Of a DNA stretch of 64,000 nucleotides, positions 22,042 through 33,345 are shown one piece after another. Source of the stretch: Aplectana chamaeleonis (taxonomy: Eukaryota > Nematoda > Chromadorea > Rhabditida > Cosmocercidae); the NCBI GenBank assembly GCA_029168955.1, contig JAPDOI010000133.1, forward strand, positions 869,001-933,000, read 5' to 3'. The notes beneath the pieces were generated by a model. That model searched no databases and had not been told where the DNA came from. It saw only the letters and a list, made by a program, of their open reading frames with translations. The position numbers and the translations under genes were made by a program. Position 1 is the first letter of the stretch, and each line of letters begins with the position of its first letter.

Positions 22042-22540
22042 GTGGATGGCACTCTCGAGTACATTCCCATCCAACTACCTCTAAAAACTCCACTTTCTCT
22101 TTTCAATATATACATTCCTCCCTGCACATCCTGTCCATCAACTTACAACCCCGTCCCACTCCTCAAGCAGCTGCATGACTGCTCTCTATCTCCCTCAATT
22201 GTCTTTGAAGGTGACCTCAATGCTCACACGTTCTGCTCGTCGCTTGACTCTGATGCTAGATGAAATGACGTCGGAGAATGGGCGAAGGAGTGCGATCTGG
22301 TTAACCTAAATGATGACCAGCCCACTCTCCTCCCTGCTTTCGGCCGATCTTCCAGCCCAGACATCTCCCCTGTCTCTTCTAATCTCTCCAATGTCTGCTC
22401 TTGGTCTACATCCACAACTGTTTCCAGTGATCCCATTCCGGCCTTTGTCAATATCGATCTCTCTAACTCTCTTGCTCCCTATACAGGTGTTCGTCATCGT
22501 TCTTATCTCAATTTAGGCCTTGCAGACTGGAGCCTGTTCA
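22042..22540 (+). pseudogene. LINE AP endonuclease, C-terminal half
   Basis: In a new frame after 21960, the translation reads FNIYIPPCTSCPSTYNPVPL then IVFEGDLNAHTFCSS. GDLNAH is the D-x-N motif of APE endonucleases. After one in-frame TGA it continues through VGEWAKECDLVNLNDDQPTL. The final SDH motif is disrupted. Confidence 0.8.
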
Positions 22541-22559
22541 GGAGGTTGCACTCCGCCAA

Positions 22560-24022
22560 GCGGCCGAATATCCGTGGAATGGCAATATACACCAGAAGGA
22601 GCGCCACTTCTCTGATGCCATCCGGAAGGCGATGAAAGCTGCGATCCCTGAAGGTCGTGTCAAGACCTTCTTTCCCAATGTCACCAGGAGACACTGCAGA
22701 AGATAAGGACAAGGGACGCAAAGAGAGCTGCTGATCATCTTGACCCAGACATTGCCGAGCTGGATAATGAGATCAGGATGGACCTTGATAGGCACAAGAA
22801 AGAATCTTGGGAAAAGTTCACTGAGAAGATGAACTTCAGGAGTGATGCTGCAGCAACGTGGAAGGCTTTGAAAAGGATCTCCGAAGTTCACCTCCGCCAA
22901 CAATTCCACGATTGAATTCGACGGCGGAGTCTTCAAGTCAGGAAAGAGGCCGCAAATGCTCTTGGGAAGCATTTTTTCATAACTAAAACAAAAGAGAGAA
23001 GCAGAATAGAATAGCTGTTCGGGAACTCTGTAAATTGCCACTTATAGCTGAAGATGATGCAGTCACGCCCGCTCAGGTGGAGAAGGTTATCAAGGAAATG
23101 GGTAACTCGGAAGGCAGTAGGGCCAGATGGTTTGAGCCCAGCAGTCTCTAAAGAGACTGCCAAGTGAACTACCACCCTGCTCGCTGACGTCATTAATACA
23201 TCGTTTCGGACCTGTACATTACCTCAAGATTGGAAAGTAGCACGCGTCATCCCATTGCCTAAGCCGGGTAAATCACCATCCACGGCAAAAGGTCACAGGC
23301 CAATCAGTCTTCTCACCTATTGCCAAAGTTGCGGAAAAATTGGCTGTGGAGGAGCTCTCCGAACACAATAGCAAACAAAAGCATCAACATGGTTTCCGTA
23401 AGCTGGCATTCCACCACTACGGCCCTGCTGGAAATTGTGAGCTATGTTTTGGACGGCTTCAATGCCATGAAACCTCAGCGAACCGTAGGTGTAGCCCTCC
23501 ATCTAACGAAGGCTTTTGACACTGTAAACTTGGGCATTTTGTCGGAGAGCCTGTTATGTTCTACCATTCCGCCCTGGCAGAAGCGGTGGATAACCGCATT
23601 CACCAAAGCGACGTCGGGCAACAAATGTGTTATTTCAAGGGCACGTCTCCAATAGCATCCCAATCGCCGCCGGCGTACCTCAAGGAGGAGTTCTATCGCC
23701 TGCTCTTTTTAGTCTGTATATTGAAGATCTACCCGTTCCATCCCAAGACATCAAGTTCGTTGCATATGCGGATGATATTATCATACTATGCCGGGATCGC
23801 GACATAAATGTAGCTGCCAGTAAGATCAATGACTACTTGATCGAGTTGAAATGTTTTCTCGATAGCAAGATGCTTACGGTCTCTGCCGCTAAATCATCCG
23901 TCACAGTCTTTTCCATTGTTCCTGCGGAGCACAGTGCTCATCCCATGGTGAAATGGGACGAAACCTGCCTGCCGGCCGCCCGATTCCCTAAGCTGCTCGG
24001 ACTCGTGTTGACCCTTCGCTGA
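22560..24022 (+). pseudogene. LINE reverse transcriptase (frameshifted)
   Basis: Pieces in order: AIRKAMKAAIPEGRVKTFFP; ELDNEIRMDLDRHKKESWEK; KAVGPDGLSPAVSKETAK; VARVIPLPKPGKSPSTAKGH followed by RPISLLT; an AFDTVNLGILSE motif-A region (23500-23550); AAGVPQGGVLSPALFSLYIE; and FVAYADDIIILC with the catalytic YADD at about 23763-23774. Frame changes occur near 22690, 23070, 23170, 23310 and 23620. The order and spacing match RT fingers, palm and motif C. Confidence 0.88.
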
Positions 24023-24639
24023 GGTTTCATAAGAACACTGAGCAGAAGCAAGCTGCAGTGAAAACAAGACTTAACGTCCTACGTGCTCTCGGCGGAACGT
24101 CCTGGGGATGCAGTAAAGAAACGATCCTGACTTTACGTACAAGGCCGTCGTACAGCCTGCTCCTGGAGTATGCTGCACCAGTCTGGCAGCATATCGTGCT
24201 GACACATCCTGGTCCAAGCTGCAGCGCATCCAAAATGGAGCATTGCGAATCGCAACAGGCTGTTCCAAAAGCTCTCCAACAGAGCACCTACATGCCGAAG
24301 CTCGCATCCTGCCAGTTAAGTACCATTGCCAACTCCACGCACAACAGCTGTACATAAACATTCTGAAGCAGCCAAATCATCCGTCGCGAAGAGTATTAGA
24401 CCCCGTGAGAGAGAGGTATAAGAAAGCCGTTTGCTGATGCTCCCACGAAAATCAATATACAGAGATGGACTAACGCACAACAAGAACGCCTCCGTCTCAT
24501 ACGTGCTGAGCATACCCAATTCGTCAAGGATCACTTATGCAAGACCGCCGTAAACTCCATTCTCGGAGTCGTGCCGCCTGAGGTCAGCGAAACCGAGATG
24601 GAACTTTGGTAGGCGTGCCAGGTGCACCCTTGCCTCGTT

Positions 24640-24836
24640 CAGCGCTGCGGGCACTCCCATGCTTATGTCTTATTTACATAAGATCGATAGCAGCAGACCT
24701 GACGAGTGCCCGGATTGTGGTAATAGAGGGCATACTACTGCGCACCTTTTCAACTGCCCGATGAGACCGACATCGTTAACAACAGTAGACCTGTGGACGA
24801 ATCCGACGCTTGTGGCTCAGTTCCTCAATCTATGAC
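24640..24836 (+). pseudogene. LINE C-terminal zinc-motif region
   Basis: Reads SYLHKIDSSRPDECPDCG, then NRGHTTAHLFNCPMRPTSLT and VDLWTNPTLVAQFLNL to a stop. The CPDCG...H...HLFNCP pattern is the usual C-terminal cysteine/histidine motif of several APE LINE clades, thought to help nucleic-acid binding. Confidence 0.8.
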
Positions 24837-25179
24837 AGGACCCTCTCTGTGGCTGCAGAAAAGAAGAAGAAAACTAGCGTGCTATTACAAAGCAAAACCA
24901 GTTTCTAAGTGTGGAGGCTACCCTCTAGTCTCGTATTGGAATGGAGCGCCGTTTCCTCATCGCCCCTTTTTCTTACCCTCTTGGCCAAGATATTGCTGTG
25001 CCTGCGCGATAGACTATGGACGGGGGGGGGGGGGGAAGAAGTTTTATTCAGTTTTCTTTGAAGCTGTTTATTTCTCATATTATTTTAGGCGATAATCAAG
25101 CAACGTCGATGACTAGCACGACTTCGAGTAGGGTTTAAATATGAGGCTACACTCGAAAACCTGGGCCTGAATACTTTAA

Positions 25180-25646
25180 AGGCACAGTCCAACCTCAGAG
25201 GTAAATTTTGATATTATGGTCCGGTCGCCGCCTATTGCAACCCTGCTAAGCGCGAAATCTCAATTCGCTCAAATAAGCGAGAAAAGGCTAGGAAAAAGTC
25301 GACCACGCCCCCTTGAAAGAAAACATGGGTAACGCCCACAGCCAGGTTTCCGACCTCGATAGAGAAGAGATGCGTGTATGATTTTAATCAAAACCTATGT
25401 TCTTCGATTTGTTTTCGATCTGGCTTCATATTGTGGCCTGCTTCAGAACGATGGCTGCGAATAGCGAGAAATTACAGGCTCGAGACAACTCGTACGCGAA
25501 CTTCTAGCCGTTCAAAATCGAATTTTTTGAGGAGCCGTAACTCCGTTCGTAGTGAATTCTGAGCGATTCTGGAGACACCATTGTGATCAGGGTGAAATTT
25601 TCTCCAAGATAGGCAGAAAAATCGATCCTGGGGCTGGACTGTGCCT
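25180..25646. mobile_element. TTAA MITE, AGGCACAG subfamily
   Basis: TTAA at 25176-25179; left end AGGCACAGTCCAACCTCA, right end GGGGCTGGACTGTGCCT. The right flanking TTAA has decayed to TTTG. Confidence 0.85.
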
Positions 25647-26264
25647 TTGTTTAGTATTTTATCTGCGACAATTTTAGTATCAATTCTGAGAGGTGTTTAC
25701 GTTCTTTTGCGATCCAATGCTCTCCAAGTGCTCAAAGTTGTCCTCACCGTTCTCAAGACAATTTTCATGGGGCTTCAATGGTTGAGGAAAGATTTGAGCT
25801 AGCGTTGAAATGCTGCGTATTATCAAAGCTGATAAGTCATCCGCGATGATTTGCTCGCAAATTTCAAAATTCTGGAGTCACTTTCGATGCTCAAAAGACG
25901 ACCACTAGTGTATTTTAGGAAGCGATGAAGGCATGGAGTAAAGCTGACCTCATTTTGGAATGGGAAAAATGAGTGCACATTCGGAAAAAGCCTGAACCGA
26001 TGGAATTTCAAAAAATCACATTCTGGCGGTCGTCTGCTTGAAGAAGTGGAAATCGTTGATTAGATAGAAGTGACTTACATGCCTTTTTTATGCTTTGCTG
26101 CTCATAAAGCCGGCTCAAGGTGAGGTCGAAAAACGTGAGAATGAAAGTCGATAATCAGTCAAAAAGGGAGAAAAACCTAGCCTCGTGGCGAAATTTCGAT
26201 CTTGGTAAAAAGTCATGCGCCACGAATTTTCCATGCCTGCATGAAGTATTACATATTGCTCAGC
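25647..26264. other. Unassigned spacer
   Basis: No repeat, coding frame or inverted ends recognised. Confidence 0.4.
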
Positions 26265-28130
26265 TCAGACAATGGGGTGGACCGACCGCGGGCAAAAAAT
26301 CGCGTCTCGTACCGACCGCGTGCCACTATCGTACCGACCGCGTGCAAAAAATGTATTCCGTACCGATCGCGGGCATTTGTGTAATGATCGCGCAAACGAA
26401 ATAGTGCACGCGGTCGATACGCCTGACCTCCGTACCAACCGCTAGCGATTTTCCATGCTGGGGTACTGACCGCGCGCAGTCATCTTTGCGCGCGGTCAGT
26501 ACTAAACATGACTTTTCACTGCGGTCGGTACGTGAGCACACGCAGTCAGTACGCAAGTGATCGCGTTCAGTACGCAACCGCCCGCTATCAGCACGCTAGA
26601 AAACTGGTCGGTGAGGTCGGTCTGTCATTTCGCGCGGTCGGTACCAGAACTGTGCGGAACTGTTCCGTTTCCGATTCCGTTTCCGTATTTCCGGTACTTT
26701 TGAGCTGTTCCAGCTCTGTTTCCGTTTCCGGGTTTTGGTCCCGGAAACGAAAGAAAAGAGTAGTACAAGGTGATTGGTCACGCCTCCCCAGCACACAAAG
26801 CCGCGGTACCTCTGCGATCATCACAGCTTAGTCTAATCCTGATTGCTTGAATCGGTGTCTCGCTAATTCCAACCATCACACGGTATACGCCCCCCTCCAT
26901 CAACGCACGAGACGATTCCAACGTGAGCTTGACTTTGGGGGGTACAGAAGGGATACTTTGGGTACTGTTGTGCGGGTGGGTAAGGGGGGTGATGTTGCAG
27001 TCAAACCGTGGTAAACAGTCTCATCTCAGTTGAAAACCATCACAGTTTGCCTTTACAACTCTTCAACACAATTTTTCGGAGCGCTGAACTGTTGGCTAGC
27101 CATTACCCTTTCATCCAGCAATACCATACTTTGTTACAATCGAGTCCTCCGATTGAAGGATCAGAGAGGTAGAAACTTTTCCTCTTCGTCTCTCTAGCTC
27201 CTGACGCACTCGCGGAGTTCAACTTCAGCGCCATAGAATTTTCACGTCATAGCCCCCAACTCCTCGTTTTCAGCAGCGCGTGCTGCCAACGCATGCGGGG
27301 TTCTGACCACTTCTCATCGGCAGCTTGTGCCTCGCAGCCAGTAACACCTGTAGCTGCCGACAAGGGGTTCAACTCGATGTCGGCTCGGAGTGTGACCCCG
27401 CATTACATGTGTTGCTAGCAGCAGCACGTTATTCAAATGAAGAGAGTCTTTGAGCTACCACCTCTTCCTACCGAAGCGAAAGTCGCGATCCTTGCAATGG
27501 CTCGCATTAAGGACGCCAACCTCGCCAAGGTACCCAACAAAAGCATCATCCTCGCCTCGGTCGATATGAGAAATCTTTCCTCGTGATGCGCAGTAACGAC
27601 CACCCTTTCAGCGTCCAAAAATGATATCCGGAAAATTGAGTACTTGAGATCATCTTCTGGGATCGGCCTCAAACGGACAACTGCTATCTCAACAATGGTG
27701 GGTGCCATATGTATGTACCCGCAGCCGTCGTAGAACACCGATCGCAGTGGAAAAATCAGCCAAAGGTCGAAACTCGACATCAGAGGGATCAGCAGCACTG
27801 TAGAAGAGGAGCTGCTCGAGCAGACTTATTTTCAGCTCACTAGGAGAACCTGCAGCAGCAGCACGTCTTCCTTTCATGCTTCAAATCTATTTGTACTCGG
27901 CTCGCATGCAGTTTTAGACCGTAGCCCCACTGGTGCTTGAGGGAATAGATTGAGATCACAAGCTACAGAAGTACATCTGCATGCCATAAACAGCGACGAA
28001 ACCTACCATTCAATCATACTCTAACAAGGTGCACACCCACGCCGCTTCGCGGCGTACTTGTGGTCGTGCTTTAGGATCTATGGATTATTTAAATTGCAAG
28101 GTGGTGCCTCGCTGTGCTCAACAGCCTTAA

Positions 28131-28614
28131 AGGCAGTGTTCACGATGAAAATCGTTTTTCTGTTATTCCGCCTATCTTGAAAACGGCCCCATGCTGATTC
28201 CAATGGTGTCTCTGAAATCATACAAGGCCTTCTGTGAACGCAGGTATGGTCCCTCAAAATTGAGCTATGGAAACATGGTGGACGAGTTGTCCGAGGCTTG
28301 TAACTTCCGTCTTTTGCAGCGATCTATGCGAGCTGACCTGAGTAAAGAGAGAAGCTGAGAATGAAGGGAAGAACGGGGCTAATGATTGAAAATCATCGCT
28401 CATCTCACGATCTCGAGCATTCATTTGTTCACGTCGGTGGGCGTGTGATGCGCTTTTGGGGTTTTCAATGCGCTCGAAGTTGCAACTTCGGGCTCTTTTG
28501 GGGCTCTTCCTGGCTCGTTTTCATGCTTTCTTTCTACGTTAACGTTACAGTAAGCCCCTCCACTACCCAATCCTAGTGGAATTTCGAAAACTTTTTTCAT
28601 CGTGAACACTGCCT
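28131..28614. mobile_element. TTAA MITE, AGGCAGTG subfamily
   Basis: TTAA at 28127-28130 and 28615-28618; ends AGGCAGTGTTCACGATGAAA and CATCGTGAACACTGCCT. Interior 28270-28400 matches, inverted, the interior of the AGGCACAG MITE at 11187-11658. Confidence 0.92.
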
Positions 28615-28618
28615 TTAA

Positions 28619-28645
28619 AGGCATCGTACGCGCAGAAAACGGTGT
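28619..28645. mobile_element. Left end of a TTAA MITE, AGGCATCGTACRCG subfamily
   Basis: AGGCATCGTACGCGCAGAAA starts directly after the TTAA of the preceding MITE and matches the terminus of the element at 58148. Its right end was not found. Confidence 0.5.
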
Positions 28646-29103
28646 CTTATTTTTCTATGTTTTCGAGTAGGCAAGCTCTTGAGGCAAGCCATAATAGCAA
28701 AGAGAACCCAAAAAACTCCTGATTTGGATAAACGCGTTTAAAAACTTTTTGAAAAGTTGACTTTCCACCCCCTCCGTGGAATTCGGTGGGTCCAGTGCAA
28801 TAAGTTTTTCTTAACGTCTGAAGTGGTTTCACGCTTTAACCTATCTAGGTGAGAAAATTTATTTTGCCTTTCTTCTACCAAAATCACTAAAAAATAAAAG
28901 GCTTCTACTGTGCAAATTTGGATGATAAACGCTAGATGGCTGGTGAGAACTGGTGGCGAATCCTCATCTTTAACCCATTCCGACCTCATAACTACGGAGG
29001 TTGCAATGGCTCTCTACATTCGCCTTCACTGAGAGGACCACGAAAACTACCCCTAAAATTCATTTCGTCAATTTCGAAGCGAGATATGGCGATGTGGCGC
29101 TTT

Positions 29104-29395
29104 CTCTGAGAAATATTGCCGCGACTCTTCCGCCACTGCCCCGCGACTCCACCGTGATCCCGGACTGTCCCGCAACCCCCAGCGACCCTTAACCCTTCCG
29201 CAGCTTTGCCGCGACTTCTTCGTGTGTCAAGCGTCCGGAAATCTACCGCGACTCCCTCAGGACTTTTCCGCGACCCTACCGGGATTCTGTGAATAAAGAA
29301 TAGTCCACGGTTCTGCCCCGCATCTCCCCCGCGACTCCTCCAGCAGGCGCCAAGTCGAAGGAGTTGCGGCGGAGTCGCGGCAATATTTCTCAGAG
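29104..29395. mobile_element. CTCTGAG-type element with ~24-bp perfect terminal inverted repeats
   Basis: Ends: CTCTGAGAAATATTGCCGCG and CGCGGCAATATTTCTCAGAG. The body (292 bp) is filled with degenerate CCGCGACTC words. Same end type as 53788-54571 and 60307. Confidence 0.85.
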
Positions 29396-29826
29396 TTGTA
29401 TGAGCAAAATTCGTCACAAAAAGCCCCTTTTGCAGAAAAAGGACTTGTGCGCTACTGTATGTTTTCACGGAAATCAGTTACACTTTGCTCAACCAACTTC
29501 ACGCAGGGAACTTTCGCAATGCAGTGCATACCCCTTTACAGTCTCACACAGATTCGAAAGAAGAGAATCTACGGAGGAAGTAATGACACACTTCTCCATG
29601 GATTGGCGAACATTTCGGTTTAGATTAATGTTCAGTTCTTGAACTCATCGCAGAGAGGAGCAGTTGAAGCAATAGGCACGCATTATTCCTAATATATGCA
29701 GTAGAATGTTTTCGTTTTCTCATTGACACGGGAGGTCAATCACCAAGGCTGCATGCGTGGACAGTGTGTGTGACAACCGGGTGTCAATTGTTAACGACGG
29801 GTGACGATGACTAATTTCCGTTCATT

Positions 29827-29848
29827 GTCACACACACACACACACATA
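29827..29848. repeat. (CA)n microsatellite
   Basis: Short CA run, interrupted by one T. Confidence 0.85.
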
Positions 29849-31239
29849 CAGACGGTCACCCACACGAAGCAGCGTATAGTTAGTAGGATTTTCAGTCCAC
29901 TTCCGTTTCCGTTTCCGGATTTCCGTTTCCGGCGATTTTCAGCCATTTTTCTTCCGTTTCCGTTTCCGAAAATCTTGAAAATGATTTCCGCACAGCCCTG
30001 GTCGGTACGCAGGTGTTCGTGTTCAGTACGCAAACGCCCGCGTTCAGTATGCAGTAGAGTGTTGGAACGAATATTTTTTCTTGAATATTCGAATAAACGA
30101 ATAATTCGAATAATCCACTTCTTTGAATAATCGATTATTCGAATAAACGAATATTCCACTTCTTTGAATATTCGATTATTCGAATAAACCGAATAATCCA
30201 CTTCTTTGAATATTCGAATATTCGAATTATTCGAATATTCGAATATTTTTCGAATATATTCGAATAATCGAATATTCGGGCAACGCGCAATTGCGTACTA
30301 TCCCATTCAATCCAGCATTCAAACCCGTAGAAGACGTCGTTTTTTCGTTACAGAATTCTTGATGACGAGGATGGGTGATCGATTTTGCCATATATCGACC
30401 CGTCGGGATAGAAGTCAACAGCATCAAATACCCACTCTTGACCCAAAATCTCCGGTTCTTTTTGATGAATTTTTCAAAGGAACGATTTTCCTGTGGACAA
30501 GTCATGATTTGTCCAAGGCTGAGATCAGCTTTCCCGATCTCATCGCTGTTAATCAATAACCGTTTAGCTAAGCGTACCAGAACTCGATAGTTCAGTTCAC
30601 AGTATCTTATAAATTTTTGAAGAGATACTGTGAACTATCTTTTTGCTGCTTGGAAGAAATTGCAGAAGTGAGCTTGGAATGAGGTCGACTTGCGTACCAA
30701 GTTCGACGCATTCTCCACATGTCTGAAGCCTAACCTGAGAGCTGATGGAAGTGAGCTACTGTCAGCATTTTCGGAGCACCCCGTATATTAATCGTTTTAG
30801 TTGAGTTTGAGAAATCCGGACCTCGCACGCAGCTTTGTGCTGCTAATCGTCTTACAAGTGTGTTTCGTGCAGACTCCACTCGACCTTTTGAACATCATTC
30901 TCCTCAGAAAAAATCGACAAAGCTCGGGAAACCAAAAATTGAGACCCTGAATATGTTCCGGAAGTCCGAGTTCAAAAGAAGTTGAATTTTGTCATTCGAA
31001 ATGTGGATGTGAAAAAATTTCGAGTTTGCTAAGTGTACTCAGAATTGAAACAAAATGACTACAGAAGCCTCAGTACTCTTGACCTCGGACCCGATAAGGG
31101 TTTTTAAACATCAAACCAGCGGGCGGCTATCAATTTGCCCAAGTATGTGCTCCTGTAAATCGTTTGCTGGAGCAACCTACTGTCCTTATCTGAGCAAAAT
31201 CCGGTTAGCACTAGCGGACAACCGCTTCTGCAGCACTCA

Positions 31240-31545
31240 TCGCGAAGATAGTGTGCCGGACCTAAGTGGGAGTGCGCCAGACGCCATAGAAAGCGTGCGG
31301 GACCCAAGCGAGAGTGTGGAGGACGCCCCAGAAAGTGTGTTGGAACCAGAGTGGGAGTGCGCCGGGCACCATAAAAGCTGTGCGGACCCAAGTGGGGTCG
31401 CGCGGGACGCCGTTTAACGTGCGGGACCCACGTGGGCCGAGCGCCGTATGAAATGTGTGGGACCCAAGTCGGAGTGCGCAGAACGCCGTTGAAAGTGTGT
31501 GGAACCGAAGTGGGTGAGCGCAGGACACCAAAATCATTTTGTGCG
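31240..31545. repeat. Diverged 36-42-bp minisatellite
   Basis: About eight units of the type gtgcgggacccaagtgggag-tgcgccggacgcc. They are the inverted, more diverged relatives of the 42-bp array at 40762-41640. Confidence 0.85.
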
Positions 31546-32161
31546 TTCATCAAAGAGCGTGAGACTCCTCTTCCTCACGTCCCCTCCCCTTAGAAACTCA
31601 TTTCAACTGCTTAGTTGTTTATTCGCACTAACTTATCTAAATCGGGTTTATATATCATGGAAATGAGAGTTAATCAAAATCTGCATCCAGGAAACACAAA
31701 CATCATTCTGGGGTGCGTTCCAAGAATGTTCCCACGACGCTTTGGGAGAAAAAATAGCCGTTTCATGGACAAATTTGCTCCCTTGGCTACGAGTTATAAC
31801 TGTAAATTGCCTCCACGCGGCAGTGGCTACGTTTCCATGGACGTGTTTCGCCAAGGGAACGTTCTTGAAACGCACCCCTGTTTCATTAGGCAATAGAAGT
31901 AGCAGTAGCAGGGTGTCGGTTTGTCATGGGGGCGCTTACTAAATCTCAAACAGCGGTTGTCCTTATCATGACAGAAATGAATATAAATGAACTAACACGT
32001 CAGGACCTCATAAAAGTGAAGAAGGACTGGTGTGTCGTACTGCACAGAAAAAGGAGGTTAACACTGTTTGCATGCTTGCAATGCTTTGTAATTTCTTTGA
32101 GTGTTGTCGCCGAAACCAGCTTATGGGCCTGCTCAGCGGGACGCCAGCAGCAGCCGCTGTA

Positions 32162-32439
32162 CTGCGCTTATCTGTGTCAAATTTCAGTCCGCAATTGCGT
32201 CTCGACATGCTTTGCGGCCGCACGCGCTCGAGTCAATCGAGTTTCCAGCTCCAAAGCCGACTCGATATGGCTTTTTATACAGTTCTCTTCAATTTTGTTT
32301 AGTTTCCAGTCTCTAAAACCCACCTAGAGTCAACAGATCGGCAGCTGCGGCGCTGGAAACTCTTCCGATTCAAAAGCGCGCTGCCGCAAAGCGTGTCGAG
32401 ACGCAATTGCGGACCGAAATTTGACTCAGATAAGCACAG
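32162..32439. mobile_element. TA-flanked MITE with ~55-bp terminal inverted repeats
   Basis: TA at 32160-32161 and 32440-32441; ends CTGCGCTTATCTGTGTCAAA and TTTGACTCAGATAAGCACAG. The inner arms share gcaattgcgtctcgaca. Nested inside the hAT-like element. Confidence 0.85.
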
Positions 32440-33254
32440 TACTTTGCAAGGAAGACGATTCTAGGAACGAGAAACACGCGCGTGAGAACTTCTGTACTTA
32501 ATCTCACATAGTGCTAACGGATTTCGGTTTATTTGTCTTAAACTTCAAGATGCCGGCGCAGCCGGGCCCCTGCGGCAGATACTGTACAGTAGTGTACATA
32601 CTTGCTATAACGATATATTTATGAGATGCTCAAGAATTGCTAGAAATTACGATTCATTACTTCTAGGATGTTTGAAATGTAAAATCAGTGCAATATGGTT
32701 TGCGACCTTATCGAATATTCAAAGTATTCTTGCCGAATATTCGAATATTCGAATAAACCGAATATTCCACTTCTTTGAATATTCGACTATTCGAATAAAC
32801 GAATATTCCACTTTTTTGAATATTCGAGTATTCGAATAACCCGAATAATCCACTTCTTTGAATATTCGAATATTCGAATTATTCGAATATTCGAATATTC
32901 GAACTTTATTCGAATAAACGAATATTCGGGCAACACTCTAGTATGCAGGCAAAGTGGTGAGTAAGGTCGCTTTGTCATTTCGCGCGGTCGGTACGCAGGT
33001 GTTCGCGTCCAGTACGCAATTGCCCCGTTGAGTACGCAAGCAAACTGATCAGTGAGGTCGTTTTGTCAGTTCGCGCGGATCCGAGGATGAGGGGGAGTCC
33101 CTGGAACTTTGTTCCTAGATTGACGAGCTCTCGGAGGATAACGACTTAGTAGCTTCAATCAGATTTTGTATAAATCAAATCGAAATTACTAATATGATTA
33201 TAACATTAAATTTGTATTACCATTCTCTTAGTTTGTTCAAACTATATAAAAATT

Positions 33255-33345
33255 TCCTAGCTACCTTCTTCACTGAAGAGCCCCGGGGTAGCTAGGGATA
33301 TGAATTGTCTGAAGACAGGGGCGAAACAATTCATATCTAAAAATA
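33255..33345 (+). other. Two adjacent hairpins with CTGAAGA/GAAAC motifs
   Basis: First stem: CCTAGCTACC with GGTAGCTAGG. Second stem: GATATGAATTGT with ACAATTCATATC. CTGAAGA occurs twice, GCCCC and GGGGC could pair across, and CGAAAC follows. This partly resembles a hammerhead core, but a proper stem I and cleavage site are not seen. Confidence 0.35.

Larger units (their letters stand above)
21346..25034 (+). mobile_element. Non-LTR retrotransposon with 2A-like motif, PHD finger, endonuclease and RT
   Basis: Plus-strand LINE of about 3.5 kb: possible N-terminal ORF from ATG 21346, 2A-like motif (GVERNPGP), C4HC3 PHD-type zinc finger, AP endonuclease, RT with YADD, and a C-terminal CPDCG...HTTAHLFNCP zinc motif ending near 24833. 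The domain order fits APE-type LINEs of the jockey/CR1 assemblage; the clade cannot be fixed by eye. At least five frameshifts or stops make it inactive. A run of about 14 G at 25021-25034 follows the 3' region. Confidence 0.85.
26645..30000. mobile_element. hAT-like DNA element (3.36 kb)
   Basis: The ends are CAGAACTGTGCGGAA (left) and TTCCGCACAGCCCTG (right; reverse complement CAGGGCTGTGCGGAA), 13 of 15 matching. The direct 8-bp repeat GTCGGTAC lies at 26637-26644 and 30001-30008. Both ends carry subterminal TTTCCG hexamer repeats. Eight-bp duplications and CAG-starting TIRs fit the hAT superfamily. No transposase is recognisable; the 121-codon minus frame at 27433-27798 has no known motif. 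Nested inside are a TTAA MITE (28131-28614) and a CTCTGAG-type element (29104-29395), so it is old and probably non-autonomous. Confidence 0.85.
30055..32940. mobile_element. hAT-like DNA element with CGAATATTCG subterminal arrays (2.89 kb)
   Basis: The ends are perfect 10-bp inverted repeats, TAGAGTGTTG and CAACACTCTA, with the 8-bp direct repeat GTATGCAG at 30047-30054 and 32941-32948. Both subterminal regions (30066-30285 and 32705-32930) are arrays of palindromic CGAATATTCG, with a ~41-bp higher-order period containing ccacttctttgaatattc. Eight-bp duplications and arrays of short subterminal motifs, typical transposase-binding sites, fit hAT elements. The interior lacks a recognisable transposase and contains a minisatellite (31240-31545) and a TA MITE (32162-32439). 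Confidence 0.88.
26265..33090. repeat. GGTCGGTACGC-type repeat, split into three parts
   Basis: Parts 26265-26644, 30009-30054 and 32949-33090 carry degenerate copies of words such as gtaccgaccgcg, gcggtcggtacg, gttcagtacgca and ggtcagtgaggtcggtttgtc. They are separated only by the two hAT-like insertions, each bordered by a direct 8-bp repeat. With both insertions removed, the words continue in the same order as in the intact stretch at 26560-26644. Confidence 0.8.

Noticed and set aside
31055..31417. 120-codon ORF with acidic repeats
   Set aside because: It crosses the diverged minisatellite inside a hAT-like element and has no coding support.
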